In this document: positions 44,874-54,800 of the stretch, piece by piece
Position numbering within the stretch: position 1 is the stretch's first letter
Layout of the letters: the number at the start of each line of letters is the position of its first letter
Origin: Streptomyces sp. DI166
GTDB lineage: Bacteria; Actinomycetota; Actinomycetes; Streptomycetales; Streptomycetaceae
NCBI RefSeq assembly: GCF_900091315.1
Contig: NZ_FLSP01000016.1
Location: 46,440 to 110,439, forward strand
Direction of reading: 5' to 3'
Length of the DNA: 64,000 nucleotides
Notes under the pieces: generated by a model
Seen by the model: only the letters and a program-made list of their open reading frames with translations
What the model was told of the DNA's origin: nothing
Database searches by the model: none
Made by a program: the position numbers and the translations under genes

Positions 44874-46964
44874 TCAGCCCCGGCCCGTGACCAGGAACTC
44901 GCACCACACGCACTTGCCGCCGCCGCGCGCCTCCACCCCCCACACATCGGTGAGCAGTTCGACCAGCAGCAGACCCCGCCCGGAGACACCGTCGGCACCT
45001 GCCTCCCGGCGGCGGGGCAGGGCGCTGGAGGAGTCCTCCACCTCGACCCGCAGCCGCAGGTCGGCGCCGCTGAGCACGCGCAGGGTGACGACCGCCGCGC
45101 CTTCGGTGTGCATCAGGGCGTTGGTGATCAGCTCGTCGGCGACCAGTTCGATCTCGTCGGCGCGCTGGCCCGAGCCCCAGGCGCGCACCGCGGCGCGGAT
45201 CATGTGCCGGGCCTGGGACAGGGCCTCGGGGTCGCCGGGCGCCACATGCTGCTGGAGCCGGCCGCCGCGCCGCGGGCTGTCCACGCCCCGACGGCGCAGC
45301 AGGAGCAGCGCCACGTCGTCGTCGCCGCCGCGCTCCTCGGCCACCTCGATCAGCCGGTCGGCGAGTTTGCGTACGTCGTCGTCGCTGTCGGCGACCAGGG
45401 CGGCCAGGGCGTGCATGCCCTCGTCGAGGTCGGAGCCGGGCAGTTCCACCAGTCCGTCGGTGCACAGCAGCAGGGTGTGCCCGGGGTCCAGCTCCAGGGT
45501 TCGCACCGGGTACTCCAACTGCCCGAACTCCGCGGACAGTCCGAGCGGCAGCCCGCCCTCCATGGTCACCCGTCGGCAGGTGCCGTCCGCTTCACGGACC
45601 AGCGGGTCGATGTGCCCGGCGCGGACCACCTGGACCACGCCGGTGGACAGGTCGGCCTCCGCGTACAGGCAGGTCGCGAACCGGTCGGTGTCCAGTTCGT
45701 GGAGGAAGACCGAGGCGCGGGCCATGACCGTCGCGGGGGTGTGCCCCTCGGCCGCGTAGGCGCGCAGCACGATACGGAGCTGGCCCATGACGGCCGCCGC
45801 GTGCGTGTCGTGCCCTTGGACGTCCCCGATGACCGCGCCGACCCGGCCGCCGGGCAGCGGGATCAAGTCGTACCAGTCGCCGCCGATGTCCCGGCCGAGG
45901 GTGCCGGCCGCGGTCCCGGCCCGGTAGCGGACGGCGACGTCGGCGCCCGGGACGCTCGGGATGGTGCGCGGCAGCATGGCCTGCTGGAGTCCGGCGGCGA
46001 GGTCCTTCTCCTGCTCGTAGAACATGGCCCGCTGCAGGCTCTGCGCGATGCTGCTGCCCAGCGCCACCAGGACGTTGCGCTCCTCGGCGGAGAAGCCGTG
46101 CCGGTCGCTGTAGAGCAGTCCCATGGCGCCGATCGGCCGGGCCTGGGCGATGAGCGGCAGATAGGCGGCCGAGGTGATGTGCAGGTCGGTGATGTGCGGC
46201 CACAGGATGGGATAGCCGTCCGCGAACTCCTCCGGCGACTCGATGAACCGCGGGGTGAGCGTGCGCACCACCTCGCTCATCGGGTACGGCTCATCGATGC
46301 CGGTCACCCGGGTCCCGGGAACGAAGCTGCCCGCGGGGCCCTCGGCGATCAGCCGGATGCGGCCCGCCTCGACCAGTCCCATGACCAGGCTGGTGGCGCC
46401 GAGGTGGGTGAGGCCGTGGGTGTCCTTGAGTACGTCGATGACGTCCTGGACGGTGCGGGCGTGCGCCAGCGCCGCGGTGGTCAGCTCGACCACGTTGGTC
46501 TGCTGCCGGCGGAACGCCTCGTCCGCGTCGGCCCGGTCCCGGCGCTCCTCGATCTCGCGCAGTTCCTGGGTCGCGTCCCGGACGATGCCGATGATGCGGC
46601 GCGGGCGGCCGGTCTCGTCCCGGCGGATGTAGCCCTGGGTGTGGGTCCAGCGCAGGCTGCCGTCGCGGCGGCGGATGCGGAAGTAGGCGCCGTAGTTCTC
46701 GCTGCCGTCCTTCATCGCCTGGGAGACGAGGGCGTCCAGGCGGTACCCCTCCGTCTGGGGCACCCGCGCCACGAGGCTCTCCGGGTGGCCGTCGTATTCG
46801 TCGGGGCGCAGGTCGAAGACCTCGTACGCCTGCGCGTCCATGTGGAACAGCCCGCTGTCCAGGTCCCAGTCGAAGCTGCCCATACGGTTGAGCGCCAGAA
46901 TCGGATCCGGGTGGGCGGGCCAGTCGTCCGGGAGTGACAGGGCGCTCGCTCCCCGATCAACCAT
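44874..46964 (-). CDS. PAS-GAF-SpoIIE phosphatase with C-terminal ATPase (anti-sigma-like) domain
   Basis: A 696-aa signalling protein. PAS domain about residues 25-135 (MGSFDWDLDSGLFHMDAQ, RIIGIVRDATQEL). GAF domain about 160-320. SpoIIE/PP2C phosphatase about 335-550, with GRDIGGDWYDLIPLPGGR, GAVIGDVQGHD and LLLCTDGLVE giving the metal Asp residues. HATPase_c (RsbW-like) about 575-690 with VADELITNALMHTEG and GRGLLLVELL. Such fusions control partner-switching sigma or anti-anti-sigma systems in Streptomyces. The signal is probably cytoplasmic. It lies 22 bp from the Fpg-like gene in the same direction. Confidence 0.92.
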   Translation of the reverse strand: MVDRGASALSLPDDWPAHPDPILALNRMGSFDWDLDSGLFHMDAQAYEVFDLRPDEYDGHPESLVARVPQTEGYRLDALVSQAMKDGSENYGAYFRIRRRDGSLRWTHTQGYIRRDETGRPRRIIGIVRDATQELREIEERRDRADADEAFRRQQTNVVELTTAALAHARTVQDVIDVLKDTHGLTHLGATSLVMGLVEAGRIRLIAEGPAGSFVPGTRVTGIDEPYPMSEVVRTLTPRFIESPEEFADGYPILWPHITDLHITSAAYLPLIAQARPIGAMGLLYSDRHGFSAEERNVLVALGSSIAQSLQRAMFYEQEKDLAAGLQQAMLPRTIPSVPGADVAVRYRAGTAAGTLGRDIGGDWYDLIPLPGGRVGAVIGDVQGHDTHAAAVMGQLRIVLRAYAAEGHTPATVMARASVFLHELDTDRFATCLYAEADLSTGVVQVVRAGHIDPLVREADGTCRRVTMEGGLPLGLSAEFGQLEYPVRTLELDPGHTLLLCTDGLVELPGSDLDEGMHALAALVADSDDDVRKLADRLIEVAEERGGDDDVALLLLRRRGVDSPRRGGRLQQHVAPGDPEALSQARHMIRAAVRAWGSGQRADEIELVADELITNALMHTEGAAVVTLRVLSGADLRLRVEVEDSSSALPRRREAGADGVSGRGLLLVELLTDVWGVEARGGGKCVWCEFLVTGRG

Positions 46965-47042
46965 GGGCCCACCTTGCCAGGATTTGTCCGATTCTTCGAG
47001 TGGGAGGACTTGACTCGGTGACTCGATCTTCCGGTCGCTCGC

Positions 47043-48166
47043 TCACCGGGTGAGACCTTCGGCGTCGTCGGGATCCTCGGCGTCGCGAGGATCTTCGATA
47101 TCGCGAGGATCTTCGGTGTCGTCCGGGATCAGGCCGCCGCCGTCGGGCAGGTCCGGGGTCTCCGGGACCGACTCGGGGCCGATGTCGTCCGGGGAGTCGG
47201 GGATGGTCCGGGTGTCCTCGGGGAGGGTCGGATCGGGGGTGGACCCGCTGTCTTGCCGGGCGGGGCCGGTCCTCAGCGGCTCGACGGTCGACGGATCGGC
47301 CGGGGTGAGGCTGCCGCCCGGGCTGAGGCGGTCATCCAGAACAGGGCTGTCGTCCGGGGCGGGGCTCCGGTCCGGAGTATGGTCCGCCTCCGGTACCGGA
47401 CTCGGCTCCAGCGGTTCCGGTCGCGGGACCGGGCGGTCGTGGCGGACGTCGTGCCAGATCCGCCGTTCGATCCACGTCCCGCCGACGACGTTGATGATCG
47501 TGACGTTGGTGATCGCCCGGGGCGCCGGGGTCACCACGACGACCTCCTCGGGCCGGTATCCGGGCCACACCTCTCCCTTCGCGCCGGGACTGCCGTGCGT
47601 GGCCCTCGGCGGTCCCAGCGGGTTGCCGCAGGCGCAGCGCACCCGGGGCAGCCCCCGGTCGTCGACGAGGACCGCGGTTCCGGCCTGGAGGACGGACTGG
47701 AAGCCGACGGCCCGGCCGTTCCGGTACCCGTGGTTGGTGACGCGGGTGTCGGCCCGCAGCACCACCGGCGCCAGACCGCGCAGATAGCCGGGCACCCCCG
47801 CCCCGGAGACACCCACGGCCCCGGCGAACGCGCTCGCGCGCCCCGGGTCGGCGGTGAGCCGGTCGATCTGCCGGGCCACATCGCAGCTGCCGACCCCGGC
47901 CGTACCGGCGTAGAGCCCCGGCGTCGCACCGGAGTACGCGCGGACCTCGCCGGAAGAGGGTTGCGGCGTTCGGGCGACCGGGGGCGGGGGACGGACGACG
48001 TGGCCGTGGAGTCCGTGAAGGGGGCGGGCCCCCGCGCCGCGACCGGCTGGAGCAGCACCTCCCCGCTCGACGCCGCGGCCTCGCCGCCGAGACCGGCGCA
48101 GCCGGTGACGAGGAGCGCCATGGTGAGCGCGCAGGCCGTGGCCAGTAATCCGGTGAGGGTTCGCAC
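47043..48166 (-). pseudogene. DUF6777-like lipoprotein gene with a frameshift and a TTA codon
   Basis: The 5' part starts at GTG 48166 (GGGAGGA upstream) and encodes a lipoprotein signal (LLATACALTMALLVTGC) and VLLQPVAARGPAPFTDSTATSS. The rest of the family sequence (TPQPSSGEVRAYSGATPGLY, GVGSCDVARQIDRL, VLQAGTAVLVDDRGLP, CACGNPLG) continues in a different frame to the TGA at 47043. The shift lies in the G5-C-G5 tract at 47980-47990. Total length 1124 nt is one short of a multiple of three, so a single base is missing (or two are added). Codon 7 is TTA (48146-48148), implying bldA dependence. The C-terminal 130 residues are a disordered acidic tail. It could be a sequencing error. Confidence 0.75.
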
Positions 48167-48314
48167 CGCGTCCTCCCGCCTCTCATCGGGAACTTCGTCA
48201 CCAATTGTCTGCTTCACCCGCTCGGATGACGCAAACGGAGTGGTTGTATACACAGAGTGACGGCACCGGTGGAGGCTGGTCCCGGCAGCACAATGGAGCG
48301 AAGGAGCGCAGGCC

Positions 48315-49730
48315 GTGGAGTGGTTCACCGCATCGGAGTACTGGCTGAGCCGGCTGGTCTTCCAGCGGGCCCTCGCGGGGCTGTACCTGGTCGCGTTCCT
48401 GACGGCGGCGCTCCAGTTCCGGCCGCTCATCGGCGACCGGGGGATGCTGCCCGTACGACGCTACGTGGACCTGGTGCCGTTCAAGGCCGCGCCCAGCCTG
48501 TTCCACTTCCACTACTCGGACCGCTTCTTCGCCCTGTGTGCCTGGTCGGGGTGCGCGGTGTCGGCGGCGCTGCTCGCGGGGGTGGACGCGCTGCTGCCGC
48601 TGTGGGCGGCGATGCTGCTGTGGCTGGTGCCCTGGGCGCTGTACCTGTCCATCGTCAACGTGGGCCAGACCTGGTACTCGTTCGGCTGGGAGTCCCTGCT
48701 GCTGGAGGTGGGATTCCTCGCCGTGCTGCTCGGCAACGACGAGGTGGCCCCGCCGGTCGTGGTGCTGTTCCTGCTGCGCTGGGTCCTGTTCCGTGTCGAG
48801 TTCGGGGCGGGCCTGATCAAGATGCGGGGCGACGCCTGCTGGCGGAATCTGACCTGCCTCTACTACCACCACGAGACCCAGCCGATGCCGGGCCCGCTGA
48901 GCTGGTTCTTCCACCGTCTCCCCCGGCCGCTGCACCGCGCGGAGGTGGCCGCCAACCACGTCACCCAGCTCGTCGTGCCGTTCCTGCTGTTCACCCCGCA
49001 GCCCGTGGCCACGGCCGCCGCGTCCCTGATGATCCTCACCCAGCTGTGGCTGGTGCTCTCGGGGAACTTCTCCTGGCTGAACTGGCTCACCATCGCGCTG
49101 GCCGCCTCCGCGCTGCGCCTCCCGGACACCTCCCCCGCCGTCCCGGACACGCCAGTCTGGTACACGGCCGTCGTCCTGACCGTCTCCGCGCTGCTGCTCG
49201 CCCTCGGCTACCACCCGGTGCGCAACATGATCTCCCGCCGCCAGGTGATGAACCGCTCCTTCGACCCGCTCCATCTGGTCAACACCTACGGCGCCTTCGG
49301 CAGCGTCACCCGGATCCGCCACGAGGTCGTGATCGAGGGCACCGCGGACGGGACGCCGCGCACGGACTCGGACTGGCGGGAGTACGAGTTCAAGGGCAAG
49401 CCCGGCGACCCAAGGCGCTGGCCCCGCCAGTTCGCGCCGTACCACCTGCGCCTGGACTGGCTGATGTGGTTCGCCGCGCTCTCCCCCTCCTACGCCGGCT
49501 CCTGGTTCGGCACGCTGGTGGAGCGGCTGCTGGAGGGCGACCGGGCCACCCTGAAGCTGCTGCGCCACTCCCCCTTCCCGCCCGACGCCCCGCCCCGCTA
49601 CATCCGCGCCCGGCTCTTCCGCTACCGCTACACGACCTGGAGCGAACTGCGGGAGACCGGCACCTGTTGGGAGCGCACGTACGTGAGGGAGTACCTGCCA
49701 CCGACCCGGCTGGCGGCGGAACGGTCATGA
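48315..49730 (+). CDS. Lipase maturation factor family protein
   Basis: A 471-aa membrane protein of the LMF family (DUF1222). GTG 48315 has an AAGGAG site 8 bases before it. About six to eight helices lie in the first 310 residues (GLYLVAFLTAALQF, PLWAAMLLWLVPWALYL, APPVVVLFLLRWVLF, TAVVLTVSALLLAL). The hallmark segments RVEFGAGLIKMRGD, LTCLYYHHETQPMPGPLSW and INTYGAFGSVT (here VNTYGAFGSVT) are present. LMF1 helps fold secreted lipases in animals; the bacterial role is unknown. Confidence 0.88.
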   Translation: MEWFTASEYWLSRLVFQRALAGLYLVAFLTAALQFRPLIGDRGMLPVRRYVDLVPFKAAPSLFHFHYSDRFFALCAWSGCAVSAALLAGVDALLPLWAAMLLWLVPWALYLSIVNVGQTWYSFGWESLLLEVGFLAVLLGNDEVAPPVVVLFLLRWVLFRVEFGAGLIKMRGDACWRNLTCLYYHHETQPMPGPLSWFFHRLPRPLHRAEVAANHVTQLVVPFLLFTPQPVATAAASLMILTQLWLVLSGNFSWLNWLTIALAASALRLPDTSPAVPDTPVWYTAVVLTVSALLLALGYHPVRNMISRRQVMNRSFDPLHLVNTYGAFGSVTRIRHEVVIEGTADGTPRTDSDWREYEFKGKPGDPRRWPRQFAPYHLRLDWLMWFAALSPSYAGSWFGTLVERLLEGDRATLKLLRHSPFPPDAPPRYIRARLFRYRYTTWSELRETGTCWERTYVREYLPPTRLAAERS

Positions 49731-50270
49731 CGGGTGCCCGCCGGTCCGAGCCAGCTCCCGCCAGAAGGCGGCGGGCACGGGGGTGGCGAACTGCTCGGCG
49801 CAGTCGCGTACTTCGGCCGCCGAACGGGCGCCCACCAGAACGTCGGTGACCGCCGGGTGGGAGGCGCAGAAGGTGAGGGCGGCGGCGCGCAGGCTGATGC
49901 CGTGGCGTTCGGCGAGGCGCCGCATGCGCAGGGCGCGGTCCACCAGGTCGGCGGGCGCCCGGGTGTAGTCGTACGTCGCGTCCGGGCCGGGGTCGGCCAG
50001 CAGGCCCGAGTTGAAGGGGCCGCCGATGACCGCCGACACGCCCCGCTCCTGGGCGGCGGGCAGCAGTTCGTCGAGGGCGGTGCGGTCGAGCAGGGTGTAC
50101 CGGCCCGCACACAGCACCGTGTCGACGTCCGTGTCGCGGGCGAAGCGGGTCAGCATCCCGGCCTGGTTCATCCCGGCGCCTATCGCGCCGACGACTCCCT
50201 CCGAGCGGAGCCGCTCCAGGGCCGGGTAGCCCTCGCGGAAGGCGACCTCGGTGTGGTCGACAGCGACCGC
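49725..50270 (-). pseudogene. Aldo/keto reductase, 5' end deleted
   Basis: C-terminal half of an aldo/keto reductase. Homology runs from about VDHTEVAFREGYPALERLR through GVVGAIGAGMNQ, YTLLDRTALDELLPAAQERG and PAVTDVLVGARSAAEV to TGGHPS. The N-terminal half with the Asp-Tyr-Lys catalytic residues and first NADPH-barrel strands is missing. Homology stops near 50262, directly against the FCD fragment. A long frame remains open upstream but encodes antisense-like sequence. The 3' end overlaps the LMF gene by 6 bp. Confidence 0.8.
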
Positions 50271-50274
50271 GATG

Positions 50275-50606
50275 GCCGCCGCCCGATCACGCCCGGTCAA
50301 CTCGCCGAGGTCGGACGGCACTTGAAGGCCATGCACGCCACCGACGACCCGGAGGAGATCCTCGCCCACGACCTGGCCTTCCACCGGGAGATCGCCCTGG
50401 CCGCGGGCAACGGCACCAGGACCGCGATCCTGGACGGCCTCTCCTCACGCACCCTCCGCGCCCGCATCCGGCGCGCCTACCAGGAGGAGGGCGCCCTCGA
50501 CCGCACCCGCCGCGAGCACGCCGCCATCCATCGCGCGCTGGTCGCCTGCGACCCGGACGCGGCGCGGGTCGCGGCGGCGGCGCACGTGGGGGAAGTGGAG
50601 GCGTAG
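50275..50606 (+). pseudogene. GntR-family FCD domain, 5' end deleted
   Basis: C-terminal ligand domain of a FadR/GntR-type regulator: TPGQLAEVGRHLKAMHATDD, EEILAHDLAFHREIALAAGN, RTAILDGLSSRTLRARIRR and REHAAIHRALVACDPDAARV. The Asp and His metal ligands are kept. The winged helix that would bind DNA is absent, and no start codon with a ribosome site precedes it. It abuts the aldo/keto reductase remnant head to head, so the original divergent pair lost both 5' ends and the shared promoter. Confidence 0.8.
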
Positions 50607-50643
50607 CTGCGGGCGCGGCCGGAGACAGGTTGAACGGTCGCGC

Positions 50644-51780
50644 TCACCCCGGCAGTACCCGCACCTGCCCGTCCGGCAGCTTCTTCCACCAGTGCCCGTA
50701 CCGGCTGTAGACCCGTGGCTCCCGCTCGGCCAGCCACGCCACCAGCCCCCGGGCCTCCTCGGCGAGCCCTTCCCACGCCTCGGACGGCAGGTCGTGGAAG
50801 GCGGTCGCCTCGATGCCCCCGGTCTCGGCGACGCGCCACACCCCGGCGACCTTGCCGTCGACGAGCAGCGTCGGCAGCACATCGCCGTTGACCCGGGTCA
50901 CCAGCGGACGGTACTCGGGCGGGATCACCCGGGAGCGGTCCGCGTGGGCGAGCAGCACGCTGTCCCACATGGCCATCAGCCGGGGCGGGGCCGGTGTGTC
51001 CGCGTCCGGCCGCAGACCGCCCGGGATGTCGTACAGCACCGTCCCGTCCGGCCCCTCCAGCTCCTCCAGTGAGCCGGCGAGCTCGCGCACCGCGGTGCGC
51101 ACCCGGCCCCGCCGCACGGTGGCGAACTGGGCCATGTCGACCACCGAGGCGGGCCCGAACGCCGCCAGATAGCGCGGCAGCAGCTCCAGCAGCCCCGCGT
51201 CCGCCCCACCGGCGAAGGAGTCGTCCGGTCCGGCGACGTACGCGGGCGAGGTCCCGAACGACCACGGCCCACCGGTCACCGCGTGCACCAGCGGGGCGTA
51301 CGCCCGCAGCCCCCACCACGCGCCGTCCTTCCGCTGCTCACCGACCCGCTGCGCGAGCCACTCCGTCATCTCGCCGTTGGACCGCGGTTCCTCGGCCGCG
51401 AACTCCAGCAGCCCCGGCTCCAGTTCGGCCGCGACCGACGGGGTCAGTCCGGCGGCGGCGTAGCGGTACCCGAGCCGGGTGGCGCGCAGCGTGGGCCACA
51501 TCGCCGCCCGCAGCATCGGATAGTCCTCGCGGTGGACGGCGTGCAGGGTGATCCGCAGCAGCGTCGCCTTCAGGAGCGTGCGGTCGGCGAAGGCGGTGTC
51601 CAGGCTCGCCGGGTCGAAGCCGTCGAGCCTGTTCCACAGGGCGAGGTACGGCGACTCCGGCTGCTGCGCCTGGAGCGCCAGGATCCGCCGTACGGCGTCG
51701 GCGGCGCCCAGCGGTTCGCGGCGCAGCAGCAGTTGGCGGCCGAGGGTGGCCCGGTTCAGTTCCCGCTCGCTGATCTTCAC
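50644..51780 (-). CDS. Winged-helix DNA-binding protein, AlkZ-like DNA glycosylase
   Basis: A 378-aa HTH_42/AlkZ superfamily protein. Near the N-terminus ILALQAQQPESPY contains the QxQ motif that is catalytic in AlkZ, which unhooks interstrand crosslinks. Further family segments are LLKATLLRITLHAVHREDYP, SVVDMAQFATVRRGRV and LPTLLVDGKVAGVWR. GTG 51780 overlaps the GH38 stop (GTGA), so it is read through from the glycan operon although its function appears unrelated. Confidence 0.8.
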   Translation of the reverse strand: MKISERELNRATLGRQLLLRREPLGAADAVRRILALQAQQPESPYLALWNRLDGFDPASLDTAFADRTLLKATLLRITLHAVHREDYPMLRAAMWPTLRATRLGYRYAAAGLTPSVAAELEPGLLEFAAEEPRSNGEMTEWLAQRVGEQRKDGAWWGLRAYAPLVHAVTGGPWSFGTSPAYVAGPDDSFAGGADAGLLELLPRYLAAFGPASVVDMAQFATVRRGRVRTAVRELAGSLEELEGPDGTVLYDIPGGLRPDADTPAPPRLMAMWDSVLLAHADRSRVIPPEYRPLVTRVNGDVLPTLLVDGKVAGVWRVAETGGIEATAFHDLPSEAWEGLAEEARGLVAWLAEREPRVYSRYGHWWKKLPDGQVRVLPG

Positions 51781-54700
51781 AGCACGGAGTCTGCCCTCCG
51801 GAACCGCAGCGTCGCCAGCTCGAACGGACGCAGCCGCAGGTCCACCCCGGTGCCGTCGTGCTCCACCGCGCTGTCGGGCAGCGGGCGCTCCAGCAGGTCG
51901 GTGGCCGTGACGGAGCTGAAGGCGAAACCGGCGGTGAGTCGGGCGCGGCAGCGGCCGCCGTGGGCCTCGTGGAAGCGGACGACCACGTCCCCGCTGCCGT
52001 CGTCGGCGAGCTTGACCGCGGTGACCACGACCGCGTCCCGGTCGACGCCGACCAGCGGGGCGACCTCGTCGGCGCCGGTGAGCCGTCGCTCGGACAGATT
52101 GATCCGCCAGCCCTCGCGGACCGCGTCGGCGATGTCGGCGCCCGGCACCAGGGCGTGCCGGAAGCGGTGGACGCCCTGGTCGGTCTCCGGGTCGGGGAAG
52201 CGCGGGGCGCGCAGCAGGGAGACCCTGACCGTGGTGGTCGTGCCGCGGTCGCCGTCGGTGCGGACGGCGCGGGTCACGTCGTGGCCGTACGTCGAGTCGT
52301 TGACGATCGCCACGCCCCAGCCCGGCTCCTCCAGGTGCACGAACCGGTGGTTGCAGGCCTCGAACTTGGCGGCCTCCCACGAGGTGTTGGTGTGCGTGGG
52401 CCGGTAGTAGTGCCCGAACTGGGTCTCGGACGCGTACCGTTCGGCGTGCACATCGAGGGGGAAGGCGAGTTTGAGGAACTTCTCCGTCTCGTGCCAGTCC
52501 ACCTCGGTGTCCACCAGCAGCCGCCGCTCCCCCGGGGCGAGCGTGAGCAGTTGGGTGACGCGGGAGGCGCCGAAGGAGCGGGTGAGGCGTACCCCGTCAC
52601 CTTGCGGGGCCATCTCGTCCAGGTCGGTGAGGTCGGTGACCGTGTTCCGGTAGAACTCGTCGACGTCCCAGGCGTCCCACATGTTCGGGAAGTCGGGGTG
52701 GAGTTGGAGGAGGTTTCCGGCCTCGCCGGGCGCGATGGACTCGCGGTCGGCGTCGTGGTCGTAGGCGGAGACGACCAGGCCCCGGGCGTCGATCTCGACC
52801 CGGAGCAGGCCGTTGTCGAGGACGTGTCCGCCGCCGGGGCGGTCGGAGACGGTGGTGCGTCCCTCGGTGACCGGGGTCCGGGCGCCGCCCGCCGGGACGC
52901 CCTCGCGGATGTGCGGGGCGGAGTTGAACACCAGCGGGGTCGTGCCGTCCCCGGCGAGGGCGCGCTGGGCGGCGTCGATGATGCCGGTGAGTTCGGCGGC
53001 CAGGCGCTCGTAGGTGGCCCGTGCCTCGCGGTGCACCCAGGCGATGGAGGAGCCGGGCAGGATGTCGTGGAACTGGTGCAGCAGCACCGTCTTCCAGATG
53101 CGGTCCAACTCCTCGTACGGGTAGGGGAATCCGGTGCGGACCGCCGCGGTCGCCGCCCACAGCTCCGCCTCGCGCAGGAGGTGCTCGCTGCGCCGGTTGC
53201 CCTGCTTGGTCCTGGCCTGGCTGGTGAGGGTGGCCCGGTGCAGTTCGAGGTACAGCTCGCCGACCCACACCGGCGGGTTCGGGTACTCGGCCTCGGCCTT
53301 GGTGAAGAACTCCGCCGGGGTCTCCCACACCACGGTCGCCGAGCCCTCCAGGTCGCGCAGCCGGGCGGCCTTGGCGACCATCTCGCGGGTGGTTCCGCCG
53401 CCTCCGTCGCCCCAGCCGGTGGGCGCGAGGGAGTGCCGGGCGACGCCCTTGTCCTTGAAGTTGCGGGCGGCGTGGGCGATCTCGCTGCCCTTCATGGAGC
53501 AGTTGTAGGTGTCGACGGGCGGGAAGTGGGTGAAGACGCGGGTGCCGTCGATGCCCTCCCAGGTGAAGGTGTGGTGGGGGAACTTGTTCGTCTGCGACCA
53601 GGAGATCTTCTGGGTCAGCAGCCACTTGGCGCCCGCCGCCTTGATGATCTGCGGGAGTCCGGCGGCGAAGCCGAAGGTGTCGGGCAGCCAGGCCTCGTCG
53701 TTCTCGATGCCGAACTCGTCGAGGAAGAACCGCTTTCCGTGCACGAACTGCCGGGCCATCGCCTCCGAGCCCGGCATATTGGTGTCCGACTCCACCCACA
53801 TCCCGCCGGCCGGCACGAACCGCCCGTCCGCGACCGCCTTCTTCACCCGCGCCCACACCTCGGGCCGGTGCTCCTTCACCCACGCCCACTGCTGGGCCTG
53901 GGACATGGCGAACACGAACTCCGGCTCGTCCTCCAGCAGCGCGGTCATGTTGGCGGTGGTCCGGGCCACCTTGCGGACCGTCTCGCGCAGCGGCCACAGC
54001 CACGCCGAGTCGATGTGCGCGTGCCCGACCGCGCTGACGCGGTGCGCGGAGGGCACCGCGGGCTCGGACAGCACCGTCTCCAGCCGGGCCCGCGCCTGCG
54101 CGGCCGTCCCGCCCACGTCCTGGAGGTCGATGGCGTCCAGCGCCTTCTCCACCGCCCGCAGGATCTCCCAGCGGCGCGCGGAGTCCACCGGCAGCTCGGC
54201 CATCAGCTCGCCGAGCACCTCCAGGTCGATCACCAGCTCCCACACCGTCTCGTCGAGAACGGCGAGGTCCATGCGGGCGAGCCGGTACTGCGGTTCGCTG
54301 CCCGCGGTCTCCTTGTCGCCCAACCGGGTCGGCAGGAAGGGGTGGTAGTCGAGGATGACGGGGTTGGAGGCGGCCTCGATGTGCAGCCGCACCTCCTCGC
54401 CGCCCGCGACAGGGGCGCCGATGCGCACCCACTGGTTGCGCGGGTTGAGGCCCTTCACCGGGGTGCCGTCGGGCCGGTACACCAGGCCCTCGCACTGGAA
54501 GCCGGGCATGTTCTCGTCGAAGCCGAGGTCCAGCAGCGCCTCGACGGTCCGCCCGGCCCACTCCTCGGGGACTCTGCCGGTCACCCGGAACCAGCTGGTG
54601 CCCCACGGAGCACCCCAGCGGGCGCCCACCTCGATCGGCTCGGGCTCGGCGGCGAGACCCTCGGCGACCGGCACGGGCTCACCGGGCGCGTGCCAGACCG

Positions 54701-54800
54701 CCACGTCGAGCGGCACGGACTCGGGGTACACGGCGGGACGGATGCGCTCGTCGAGGACGCGCTTGAGACGGGCTTCGACCAGGCTGCGGTCGTCATGCAT
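51777..54800 (-). CDS. GH38 alpha-mannosidase
   Basis: A 1007-aa glycosidase without a signal peptide, so probably cytoplasmic. Zinc and active-site motifs are present: GHAHIDSAWLWPLRETV (about residues 265-281), WLPDTFGFAAGLPQII with the nucleophile Asp, and LHQFHDILPGSSIAW. The C-terminal beta domains include PHFPNMWDAWDVDEFY-like segments. ATG 54800 has GGAG 8 bases upstream. It would trim alpha-mannose from imported high-mannose fragments. It is read with the GH85, GH5 and ABC genes. Confidence 0.93.
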   Translation of the reverse strand: MHDDRSLVEARLKRVLDERIRPAVYPESVPLDVAVWHAPGEPVPVAEGLAAEPEPIEVGARWGAPWGTSWFRVTGRVPEEWAGRTVEALLDLGFDENMPGFQCEGLVYRPDGTPVKGLNPRNQWVRIGAPVAGGEEVRLHIEAASNPVILDYHPFLPTRLGDKETAGSEPQYRLARMDLAVLDETVWELVIDLEVLGELMAELPVDSARRWEILRAVEKALDAIDLQDVGGTAAQARARLETVLSEPAVPSAHRVSAVGHAHIDSAWLWPLRETVRKVARTTANMTALLEDEPEFVFAMSQAQQWAWVKEHRPEVWARVKKAVADGRFVPAGGMWVESDTNMPGSEAMARQFVHGKRFFLDEFGIENDEAWLPDTFGFAAGLPQIIKAAGAKWLLTQKISWSQTNKFPHHTFTWEGIDGTRVFTHFPPVDTYNCSMKGSEIAHAARNFKDKGVARHSLAPTGWGDGGGGTTREMVAKAARLRDLEGSATVVWETPAEFFTKAEAEYPNPPVWVGELYLELHRATLTSQARTKQGNRRSEHLLREAELWAATAAVRTGFPYPYEELDRIWKTVLLHQFHDILPGSSIAWVHREARATYERLAAELTGIIDAAQRALAGDGTTPLVFNSAPHIREGVPAGGARTPVTEGRTTVSDRPGGGHVLDNGLLRVEIDARGLVVSAYDHDADRESIAPGEAGNLLQLHPDFPNMWDAWDVDEFYRNTVTDLTDLDEMAPQGDGVRLTRSFGASRVTQLLTLAPGERRLLVDTEVDWHETEKFLKLAFPLDVHAERYASETQFGHYYRPTHTNTSWEAAKFEACNHRFVHLEEPGWGVAIVNDSTYGHDVTRAVRTDGDRGTTTTVRVSLLRAPRFPDPETDQGVHRFRHALVPGADIADAVREGWRINLSERRLTGADEVAPLVGVDRDAVVVTAVKLADDGSGDVVVRFHEAHGGRCRARLTAGFAFSSVTATDLLERPLPDSAVEHDGTGVDLRLRPFELATLRFRRADSVL

